Assembly: GCA_024643585.1 (NCBI GenBank)
Contig: JAHEMP010000113.1
Coordinates: 1 to 7,242 of the forward strand
From: Crocinitomicaceae bacterium
GTDB lineage: Bacteria > Bacteroidota > Bacteroidia > Flavobacteriales_D > Crocinitomicaceae
Length of the DNA stretch: 7,242 nt
Direction of reading: 5' to 3'
Shown here: positions 1 through 5,715 of the stretch, one piece after another
How positions within the stretch are numbered: the first letter of the stretch is position 1
Layout: every line of letters starts with the position of its first letter
Made by a program: the position numbers and the translations under genes
Notes under the pieces: generated by a model
The model's database searches: none
The model's input: only the letters and a program-made list of their open reading frames with translations
What the model was told of the DNA's origin: nothing

Positions 1-2
1 TT

Positions 3-41
3 TTTGGGATTGAAAATGGTCGTTTAAAAGAGAGGATATGA
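3..41 (+). CDS. possible 3' tail of a convergent gene (partial)
   Basis: From base 3 the frame reads FGIENGRLKERI and then a TGA stop at 39-41, three bases before the psd stop codon on the other strand. The residues look protein-like and convergent genes often end this close together, but twelve codons cannot identify a product. A second frame also stays open, to a TAA at 25-27, so the reading frame itself is uncertain. This is offered only as a possible gene end. Confidence 0.25.
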   Translation, partial: FGIENGRLKERI

Positions 42-44
42 AAA

Positions 45-926
45 TTATTCCCCGATTGTTTCCCCCATTTTCAAATAGGTCTCAAAACCAGCTTTAGTGT
101 TGTCCACTATATCAGAGGATATTTTTACTTTGCCTTTTTCCATCAAAAGCACGGTGGTAGATCCGCCAAAAGCAAAATGTCCTTTTTCGGCGCCCTTTTG
201 TACCACAGAATTGGGTATGTAGGTGTTAATTATACTTCCAGTAAGCGTTGCGCCGACGTCCATTATGAGAACAGAACCAAAATCTTCCGTTTCTTGGATA
301 CAATAAGCACGCTGGTTTTCCAAGAAAATCCGCAAGTTCTTTTGCAACGCCAATGGCGAAACGGAATAATAATATCCTTTGATTACTGTATCAGAACCTA
401 CCTTTCCCGTTGCTGGAAAATGGTAACGGTGATAATCAACCGGTGCCAAACGAACAATAACCATCGAACCACCCTCATATTTAGAAGCCAGTTCATCGTT
501 CTGCAAAAAGGTTTTCAAATTAAACTCAGAACCTTTGATAAAGAACTTTTGACTGTCTGAAATTTCTTGAAAAGCCAAAACACGTCCATCCGCTGGGGAA
601 ACCAATCCTGCTCCGATGGGCCGAAATTCCGGTTTAATTTTTCGGTAAAAGAAATCGTTGAAATGCGCAAACCCACCTTCAGGAATGATGTAAGGCGACA
701 TGTCCATTTGGTATTGCTCTATGAAAGGTTGAATTTTACTTTTACTCAACGAAGATGACATGTATTTTCCGAAAGCTGCGGTGAAAAACTTGCGTTTGAC
801 CATAATCCACAATCCCAATTTTCCGAAAAGGCCGCCGTAAAGGAAATTCAAAAATCCTGCACCAGGTGTAGCCTCAATCAATTCATTTCCTTGCCGGTCG
901 CGGTATCGTATGGGTTTATTGGCCAT
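45..926 (-). CDS. psd: phosphatidylserine decarboxylase proenzyme
   Basis: The enzyme decarboxylates phosphatidylserine to phosphatidylethanolamine at the inner membrane, the last step in making the main zwitterionic phospholipid. The 293-residue protein has the family's order of motifs. A hydrophobic, membrane-associating stretch lies at about residues 24-43, NDFFYRKIKP at about 99-109, SPADGR at 110-115, DYHRYHFP at 164-171 and FGGST at 253-257. By family knowledge the proenzyme cleaves itself between Gly255 and Ser256, and Ser256 becomes the pyruvoyl group of the small alpha chain. Asp113, His169 and Ser256 correspond to the autocatalytic triad described for the E. coli enzyme. FGGST in place of LGST, and the length, resemble the shorter non-enterobacterial forms. 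The start codon (924-926) lies one base after the ACMSD stop codon, so the gene is probably cotranscribed and translationally coupled with it. No promoter of its own and no terminator downstream are visible. Confidence 0.96.
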   Translation of the reverse strand: MANKPIRYRDRQGNELIEATPGAGFLNFLYGGLFGKLGLWIMVKRKFFTAAFGKYMSSSLSKSKIQPFIEQYQMDMSPYIIPEGGFAHFNDFFYRKIKPEFRPIGAGLVSPADGRVLAFQEISDSQKFFIKGSEFNLKTFLQNDELASKYEGGSMVIVRLAPVDYHRYHFPATGKVGSDTVIKGYYYSVSPLALQKNLRIFLENQRAYCIQETEDFGSVLIMDVGATLTGSIINTYIPNSVVQKGAEKGHFAFGGSTTVLLMEKGKVKISSDIVDNTKAGFETYLKMGETIGE

Positions 927-927
927 C

Positions 928-1935
928 TTAAAGGAATGATTTTTCGTCCAAGTTCAACCATTCCAAAGTAGAGTGACTGAAAATATTCTGTTGAACTTCT
1001 TTTGATAAATCACTGTCTTCGATGAATTTACCAATCTCCAAATCACCCAATGGAAAAGGGTAATCAGAACCCAAACATACGCGTTTGCTACCTTGAAGGT
1101 TCAAAATGTATTTCAATGCGTCAATATCATGCGTAATGCAGTCTACCCAAAACTTCCCGACGTATTCTCGCGGGTTGATGTGATTATCTATCGCTACTAA
1201 ATCCGGGCGACAATTGAATCCGTGTTCTACGCGACCCAATGTTGGCAAGAAAGACCCGCCTGCATGAGAAAAACAAACGCGAAGGTTGGGTAATCGTTCC
1301 AAAATTCCTCCAAAAATAAGAGAGCAAGCTGCCCGAGAAGTTTCAGCTGGCATACCCACCAACCAAGGTAACCAGTATTTTTTCATAGAATCGAAGCCCA
1401 TCATTTGCCAAGGATGGATCATCACCGCCATACCCAAACGCTCACACGCTTCGAATATAGGGAAGAACTCATCTTCTGATAGATTTTTATCGTTGATGTT
1501 TGATCCTATTTGAATACCGACATGACCGATAGACTTGGCACGCTCCAATTCTTTGATTGCTGCTTCCGTATCTTGCATTGGTATAGTAGCTAAACCAATG
1601 TAATTTTTAGGATAACGCGCCACCAAATCGGCAATGTGATCATTTAAAAACATGCTCAATTCAACACAATCCGAAACTTTCGCCCAATACGAGAACATAA
1701 CGGGTATAGTACAAACTACTTGAACTTGCGTATGGTATTTTTCATAATCTGTAATTCGCATTTTTTCGTCCCAGCAATTTTCCTCAATCCGTCTGAAAAA
1801 CTTACCGCCTTGCATCATGTCGGCTGTGCCGTTGTCGTTGTGTTCCAAGAAAATAAAATCTCCGTACCCAAATTTATCTGTCCAATTCGGTAAATTTTTG
1901 GGAATGATGTGGGTGTGCATGTCGATTTTAAGCAT
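928..1935 (-). CDS. ACMSD: 2-amino-3-carboxymuconate-6-semialdehyde decarboxylase (ACMSD), amidohydrolase superfamily
   Basis: ACMSD is a zinc enzyme that decarboxylates 2-amino-3-carboxymuconate-6-semialdehyde to 2-aminomuconate semialdehyde. This diverts the kynurenine/3-hydroxyanthranilate route away from quinolinate and NAD and towards full oxidation. The 335-residue length matches the family (about 330-340) and the sequence follows the human enzyme as I recall it nearly end to end. The HxH metal motif is His7/His9, followed by ENCWD at 52-56, PVMFSYWAK at 78-86, HPW with metal ligand His174, KYWLPWLVGMPAET at 186-199, SHAGG with His224 (catalytic), and GSDYPFPLG with metal ligand Asp291. 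Arg48 aligns with the substrate-binding Arg47 of the human protein. All key residues are present, so it should be active. The start at 1935 puts the HxH motif at residue 7, as usual. No other kynurenine-pathway gene is in the window; psd follows after one base. It probably acts as a homodimer in the cytoplasm. Confidence 0.93.
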   Translation of the reverse strand: MLKIDMHTHIIPKNLPNWTDKFGYGDFIFLEHNDNGTADMMQGGKFFRRIEENCWDEKMRITDYEKYHTQVQVVCTIPVMFSYWAKVSDCVELSMFLNDHIADLVARYPKNYIGLATIPMQDTEAAIKELERAKSIGHVGIQIGSNINDKNLSEDEFFPIFEACERLGMAVMIHPWQMMGFDSMKKYWLPWLVGMPAETSRAACSLIFGGILERLPNLRVCFSHAGGSFLPTLGRVEHGFNCRPDLVAIDNHINPREYVGKFWVDCITHDIDALKYILNLQGSKRVCLGSDYPFPLGDLEIGKFIEDSDLSKEVQQNIFSHSTLEWLNLDEKSFL

Positions 1936-1951
1936 TCTTTCTTTTTTTCTG

Positions 1952-1959
1952 CGAAGATA
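1952..1959 (-). promoter_or_regulatory. candidate -7 promoter element for ACMSD-psd
   Basis: Read on the minus strand this is TATCTTCG, seven of eight positions of the Bacteroidota -7 consensus TAnnTTTG. It ends 16 nt before the ACMSD start codon. The leader between is A-rich, as is common for translation starts in this phylum. I found no convincing -33 TTG/TTTG upstream, because that stretch falls inside the palindromic region. It mirrors the hisS box at 2173-2180. Confidence 0.5.
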
Positions 1960-2013
1960 ATCAATCTTGGAATATGGAGCATGGAACGTCCGTCGAGACG
2001 TACAGATGGATTT

Positions 2014-2025
2014 TGGAACGTTCCA
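2014..2025. repeat. 12-bp perfect palindrome TGGAACGTTCCA
   Basis: TGGAACGTTCCA is a perfect inverted repeat with no spacer. Its half-site GGAAC recurs around it: forward at 1983-1987, 2015-2019 and 2028-2032, and inverted at 2020-2024, 2115-2119 and 2122-2126. Such an array could be an operator for a dimeric regulator of the divergent genes or simply part of a repeat element. No regulator gene in the window suggests which. Confidence 0.45.
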
Positions 2026-2130
2026 CCGGAACTGTTGGATTTTAAATTATCCAATTCACGAACAAGCAAAGCGAATCCTCTACAATCCAAAATCTATCAA
2101 CGAGCAAAGCGAGTGTTCCATGTTCCATCA

Positions 2131-2150
2131 GTCCCAAAAGCTTTCGGGAC
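2131..2150. repeat. 20-bp palindrome with one mismatch
   Basis: GTCCCAAAAGCTTTCGGGAC pairs with itself at nine of ten positions per arm; the only mismatch is A2136 with C2145. GTCCC...GGGAC palindromes of this kind are, to my recollection, common in intergenic DNA of Flavobacteriales. It interrupts the right arm of the larger palindrome, so it may be a later insertion. It lies upstream of the hisS -7 box and has no T-run after it, so it is not a typical intrinsic terminator for any gene here. Confidence 0.5.
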
Positions 2151-2172
2151 GGTCTATATTCCATGTAATGAT

Positions 2173-2180
2173 TATCTTTG
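2173..2180 (+). promoter_or_regulatory. -7 promoter element for the hisS-hutH operon
   Basis: TATCTTTG is a perfect match to the Bacteroidota -7 consensus TAnnTTTG and ends 16 nt before the chosen hisS start. Transcription would begin only about 10 nt ahead of the ATG. A matching -33 TTG/TTTG at normal spacing is not evident, because the near-perfect 20-bp palindrome occupies the area just upstream. Confidence 0.6.
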
Positions 2181-2196
2181 GCCAAAAATTAATTCA

Positions 2197-3567
2197 ATGG
2201 CACAAAAACCGTCCATTCCAAAAGGAACGAGAGATTTTTTACCGGCAGAAGTTGAAAGGAGAAATTATCTCTTTGACACCATAAAAAAGGTGTTCAAGAA
2301 ATACGGATTTGGTCCTATCGAAACACCGAGTTTTGAACTTTCTTCCACCTTGATGGGAAAATATGGCGAAGAAGGGGATCGTTTGATTTTTAGAATATTG
2401 AATTCAGGCGACAAAATGTTGAAAGCGGATACGGAAGCTTTAGCGAACAAAAATTTACCGCGTTTTGCGAATTCTTTGGCGGAAAAAGCATTGCGTTACG
2501 ATTTAACCGTTCCTTTTGCTCGCTTCGTTGTCCAGCACCAAAATGATTTGACTTTTCCGTTCAAACGATACCAGATACAGCCCGTTTGGAGAGCAGATCG
2601 CCCACAACATGGTCGTTACCAAGAATTTACCCAGTGTGATGCTGATGTAGTTGGTAGTGACTCACTTATCCATGAAGTAGATTTGATTTTCATATTTGAT
2701 GAGGTTCTTTCTGCGTTAAGAATTCCCGATTTCTCCATTAAAATCAACAATAGAAAAATCTTGAGTGGAATCGCTGAAATTAGTGGTGAAGCCGAAAAAA
2801 TAATTGACATCACCGTTGCCATCGACAAGCTGGATAAAGTAGGTGAGGAGGGTGTCATTAAAGAATTGACAGAAAAAGGAATTTCTTCCCAGGCTATTGA
2901 AATTATTAAACCTTTGTTTACACTGACTGGATCGAATCGCGAATGTTTAGCAACAATGAAAATCATGTTGGCAAATAGCGAAATTGGTTTAAAAGGAATT
3001 GAGGAATTGACATATGTACTCGACAAGGTGGACCTTCTTGGTTTGTCGAATGCAAAATTGGAATTCGATGTTACCTTGGCGCGTGGATTGAACTATTACA
3101 CAGGCGCTATTTTTGAAGTTAAAGCCAACGGTGTAAAAATGGGAAGTATTTGTGGCGGTGGACGTTACGATGATTTAACTGGACTTTTCGGGATGAAAGG
3201 AATGTCGGGTGTTGGAATTTCTTTTGGTGCAGATCGTATTTATGATGTTTTGAATGAATTGAATTTGTTTCCGGAAGATTTAGGTCAAATCGTAGATGTT
3301 CTTTTTGTAAATTTTGGCGAAAAGGAGCAAGATTTTTGTCTTCCTTTGTTAAAACAATTACGCGCTCTGAATGTCGCCTGTGAAATGTATCCGAGTAATG
3401 TGAAGATGCAGAAACAAATGAAATATGCTAACGATAAAAATATTCCATTCGTGGCCATCGTTGGTGAAAGTGAATTGGAATCAGGAAATATAGTTTTGAA
3501 AAATATGGAAACAGGGGAACAAATAACTCTTTCCAAAAATGAATTAATGGCAAAATGGCAGAAATAA
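2197..3567 (+). CDS. hisS: histidyl-tRNA synthetase, class II
   Basis: The enzyme activates histidine with ATP and charges tRNA-His in the cytoplasm. With the ATG at 2197 the protein has 456 residues and begins MAQKPSIPKGTRDFLP, the classical HisRS N-terminus. The class II core shows KYGFGPIETPSFE (motif 1 region, about 36-47), RYDLTVPFAR (100-109), motif 2 with the conserved arginine in PVWRADRPQHGRYQEFTQCD (129-148), the histidine-specific LARGLNYYTGAIFE (294-306), the GGGRYDDL turn (320-327), and motif 3 GVGISFGADRI with its arginine at 347. An anticodon-binding domain fills roughly residues 364-456. The frame stays open upstream to an ATG at 1909, but that longer form would add 96 residues, overlap ACMSD antisense and run through the palindromic region, so it is rejected. 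The 3' end overlaps hutH by 13 nt. Confidence 0.97.
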   Translation: MAQKPSIPKGTRDFLPAEVERRNYLFDTIKKVFKKYGFGPIETPSFELSSTLMGKYGEEGDRLIFRILNSGDKMLKADTEALANKNLPRFANSLAEKALRYDLTVPFARFVVQHQNDLTFPFKRYQIQPVWRADRPQHGRYQEFTQCDADVVGSDSLIHEVDLIFIFDEVLSALRIPDFSIKINNRKILSGIAEISGEAEKIIDITVAIDKLDKVGEEGVIKELTEKGISSQAIEIIKPLFTLTGSNRECLATMKIMLANSEIGLKGIEELTYVLDKVDLLGLSNAKLEFDVTLARGLNYYTGAIFEVKANGVKMGSICGGGRYDDLTGLFGMKGMSGVGISFGADRIYDVLNELNLFPEDLGQIVDVLFVNFGEKEQDFCLPLLKQLRALNVACEMYPSNVKMQKQMKYANDKNIPFVAIVGESELESGNIVLKNMETGEQITLSKNELMAKWQK

Positions 3568-5045
3568 TCGAATTTGAAATCACAGATCAATGGTTGACTT
3601 TGGATCAAGTGGAGGAAATCATTGCGAGTGGTGCACAAATAAAATTGAGTAAGAAATCAAAAGCTGCCATTGAAAAGTGTCGCAAGTATCTCGACGATAA
3701 AATGAACGCAGGTGATGGCTTAATTTATGGAATCAACACAGGTTTCGGTTCACTTTGTAATACAGCCATATCGAAAGAAGATTTATCAACGCTGCAAAGC
3801 AATTTGGTTCGTTCACATGCTTGTGGAATGGGGGAAGAGGCTCCAAAAGAGATTGTAGAACGGATTCTTTTGCTGAAAATTTTAGGTCTTTCAAAAGGAC
3901 ATTCGGGAGTTCAGTTAGCAACAGTCGAACGATTGATTTTCTTTTTCAATAACAAAATTTATCCTGTAATCTATACCCAAGGAAGTTTAGGTGCTTCAGG
4001 GGATTTAGCTCCTCTTGCCCACATGAGCATGCCCTTACTGGGTGAAGGTGAAGTTTGGGTAGGCGACAAAAGAATGAGCGGTCAAGAAATGAGCAAAAAG
4101 TTCAAATTAGATCCCATTGTTTTGCAATCCAAAGAAGGATTGGCTCTGTTGAACGGCACCCAATTCATGAGCGCCTACGCAAGTTACAGCGTTGCTCATA
4201 GCAAAAAGTTGTGGTCGCAATTCAATTTGATTGCCGCGATGTCATTGGATGCTTATGATGGACGATTAAATCCTTTCCAATCGAATGTAAATGACATTAG
4301 ACAGCAAGAAGGACAGAAAGAAGTCGCTGTGATTTTCCAAAACCTATTGCGTGGAAGTGAAATTATTAAACGACACAAGGAACATGTTCAAGATCCTTAT
4401 TCCTTCCGATGCATTCCACAGGTTCATGGGGCAAGCAAGGATGCCATTGATCATTGTGCAAAAATTGTGGAGCGAGAAATAAATGCTGTTACCGACAACC
4501 CAACGATATTTCCTGACGAAGACGATATTGTGTCAGCGGGGAATTTTCACGGTCAACCTTTGGCTATCGTCATGGACTTTTTGGCCATTGCAATGGCAGA
4601 AATGGGTAGTATTTCAGAACGAAGAGTGTATAAATTAATTGGGGGAACACGCGGATTACCGGCATTTTTAGTGGCGGATCCCGGGTTGAATTCTGGCTTT
4701 ATGATTCCTCAATATACAGCTGCCTCCATCGTTTCGCAGAACAAGCAACTGTGCACACCAGCTTCTGTCGACACCATTGACTCTAGTAATGGTCAAGAAG
4801 ATCACGTCAGCATGGGAGCGAATGCGGCTACAAAATTGTATCGTGTTGTTCAAAATTGTTATTCGATTCAAGGAATAGAACTATTAAATGCTGCTCAAGC
4901 CCTTGAGTTTAGAAGACCCTTGTATTCAAGTGAAGCGGTAGAAAAATTGCACAAAGAATATCGTGAAAAAGTTAGCTTCATGAGCAAAGACCAGTATCTT
5001 CACGAAAAAATGGCAACAAGTTTCGAATTTGTAAAATCATTATAA
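3555..5045 (+). CDS. hutH: histidine ammonia-lyase
   Basis: HutH removes ammonia from L-histidine to give trans-urocanate, the first step of histidine catabolism. The 496-residue protein carries the GSLGASGDLAPLAH signature. Ala147-Ser148-Gly149 should cyclise to the electrophilic MIO cofactor. Residues matching those known in the Pseudomonas putida enzyme are Tyr58 (IYGINTGFG), His88 (RSHACG), Asn200 (NGTQ), Tyr282 and Arg285 (DPYSFRCIPQVHG), Phe331 (GNFHGQP) and Glu415 (GQEDHVSMG). The Ser87-His88 pair favours histidine over phenylalanine as substrate; a tyrosine lyase is less likely but cannot be fully excluded. The protein should form a cytoplasmic tetramer. The start at 3555 lies inside the last codons of hisS in another frame, which implies translational coupling. 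The other hut genes (urocanase, imidazolonepropionase, formimidoylglutamase) are not in the window. Confidence 0.95.
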   Translation: MAEIIEFEITDQWLTLDQVEEIIASGAQIKLSKKSKAAIEKCRKYLDDKMNAGDGLIYGINTGFGSLCNTAISKEDLSTLQSNLVRSHACGMGEEAPKEIVERILLLKILGLSKGHSGVQLATVERLIFFFNNKIYPVIYTQGSLGASGDLAPLAHMSMPLLGEGEVWVGDKRMSGQEMSKKFKLDPIVLQSKEGLALLNGTQFMSAYASYSVAHSKKLWSQFNLIAAMSLDAYDGRLNPFQSNVNDIRQQEGQKEVAVIFQNLLRGSEIIKRHKEHVQDPYSFRCIPQVHGASKDAIDHCAKIVEREINAVTDNPTIFPDEDDIVSAGNFHGQPLAIVMDFLAIAMAEMGSISERRVYKLIGGTRGLPAFLVADPGLNSGFMIPQYTAASIVSQNKQLCTPASVDTIDSSNGQEDHVSMGANAATKLYRVVQNCYSIQGIELLNAAQALEFRRPLYSSEAVEKLHKEYREKVSFMSKDQYLHEKMATSFEFVKSL

Positions 5046-5054
5046 ATTATAAAA

Positions 5055-5555
5055 ATGGAAGAGTATACAGAAAAAGAACAAGAAAGACCACAAATGCTTT
5101 TAGTGCTGTGCATATTAAGCTGGATTTCTATTGGTTTTTCTTTGATTACGAATGTTTTCGCCTTGGCCAGAGGACCATTTACAGTTGAACAAATGGAGGA
5201 TACCAGAGCCAATATGTTGGGTTTGGTAAATGAAATTCAAAGCAATGGTATGGATTCCTTGGCTGAAATGTTCAGTAAAATTCAACACATGACAGAAGTT
5301 TACAATGCAAATCATTATGCTTTTTATTTCTCTGCAATATTGATTTTTGCAATTGGATTGGTTGGCGTCATTCAAATGTTTAATGGAAAAAAATTAGGTT
5401 TCCATTTGTACATAATTTATTCAATTTTGGCTGTTACCCAAGTCTATTTTTTCATGTCTCCACAAGAAATCCCTAGTGCAATTACGGTTATTGCGGTTGT
5501 CTTTTCAGCACTGTTCATTTTTCTTTATTCAAGAAATTTGAGTTGGTTGAAGTAA
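5055..5555 (+). CDS. small four-helix membrane protein, function unknown
   Basis: This 166-residue protein has a short, charged, cytoplasm-like N-terminus (about residues 1-12). Hydrophobic segments follow at about 14-37, 88-108, 115-133 and 142-160. A polar, Met- and Glu-rich loop of about 50 residues (38-87) lies between the first and second helices. There is no signal peptidase site, lipobox or recognisable catalytic motif. The opening RPQMLLVLCILSWISIGFSL resembles a widespread group of uncharacterised Bacteroidota membrane proteins as I recall them, but I can assign no function. It starts 9 nt after the hutH stop with an A-rich leader and ends 18 nt before a strong terminator, so it is probably the last gene of the hisS-hutH transcript. 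A role in histidine transport or sensing would be guesswork. Confidence 0.85.
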   Translation: MEEYTEKEQERPQMLLVLCILSWISIGFSLITNVFALARGPFTVEQMEDTRANMLGLVNEIQSNGMDSLAEMFSKIQHMTEVYNANHYAFYFSAILIFAIGLVGVIQMFNGKKLGFHLYIIYSILAVTQVYFFMSPQEIPSAITVIAVVFSALFIFLYSRNLSWLK

Positions 5556-5573
5556 ATATATTCTAACTATTTT

Positions 5574-5608
5574 AAAAACCTCGATTTAAGAAATTGAGGT
5601 TTTTTTTT
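5574..5608 (+). terminator. intrinsic terminator of the hisS-hutH-orf166 operon
   Basis: The arm AAAACCTCGATTT (5575-5587) pairs with AAATTGAGGTTTT (5591-5603) along 13 positions including one G-T wobble, around a very short AAG loop that may open by a pair or two. An unbroken T-run follows, to 5608. The A-run before the left arm makes it partly bidirectional in form. It begins 18 nt after the stop of the membrane-protein gene. Confidence 0.9.
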
Positions 5609-5688
5609 GAACTCAAAAATCAACTTCTTGAAGTTTTCAAAGACCAATGAGAATTTTAATCATTTCGCTATTTGTCACACTATTTTAC

Positions 5689-5696
5689 TAAATTTC
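5689..5696 (+). promoter_or_regulatory. weak candidate -7 element for the 430-residue membrane protein
   Basis: TAAATTTC matches seven of eight positions of TAnnTTTG and ends 19 nt before the start codon at 5716. A TTTG at 5671-5674 could be the -33 element, but the spacer is only 14 nt, shorter than is usual. The terminator upstream means some promoter is needed in 5609-5715, and this is the best candidate I see. Confidence 0.3.
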
Positions 5697-5715
5697 AAAA
5701 TCAATTAGTCGAAAA

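Larger units (their letters stand above)
1952..2180. repeat. nested imperfect palindrome filling the divergent intergenic region
   Basis: The two ends are inverted copies. ATATTCCA, then 4 or 5 unmatched bases, then TGATTATCTT and a YG dinucleotide appear on the plus strand at 2156-2180 and on the minus strand at 1975-1952. Inside these, ATGGAGCATGGAAC (1974-1987) is matched in inverted orientation by 2115-2128 at 13 of 14 positions. Further in, GATTTTGGA (2009-2017) pairs exactly with 2086-2094. At the centre TTGGAT (2035-2040) pairs with ATCCAA (2049-2054) around an 8-nt loop. A direct repeat, AGCAAAGCGA, occurs at 2065-2074 and 2103-2112. There is no transposase. It may be a decayed MITE or REP-like element, or a symmetric divergent control region. 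Confidence 0.6.

Noticed and set aside
177..560. 127-codon plus-strand reading frame inside psd
   Set aside because: It is antisense to conserved psd motifs, shows no domain and has no start-site context.
1815..2090. 91-codon minus-strand reading frame across the ACMSD start
   Set aside because: It overlaps the well-supported ACMSD gene in another frame and its upper part lies in the palindrome. The composition is not protein-like.
1952..2180. Riboswitch or T-box-like leader for hisS
   Set aside because: The candidate -7 box at 2173-2180 places the start site after the structured region, leaving a leader of only about 10 nt. No T-box or his-leader peptide is visible.
1909..2196. N-terminal extension of the hisS reading frame by 96 codons
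   Set aside because: The frame is open, but the extra residues do not resemble HisRS, overlap the ACMSD start antisense and translate the palindromic region. The family N-terminus and a -7 promoter box both point to the ATG at 2197.
2616..3026. 136-codon minus-strand reading frame inside hisS
   Set aside because: It lies fully antisense to conserved HisRS coding sequence and is serine- and isoleucine-rich with no motif, as expected of a shadow frame.
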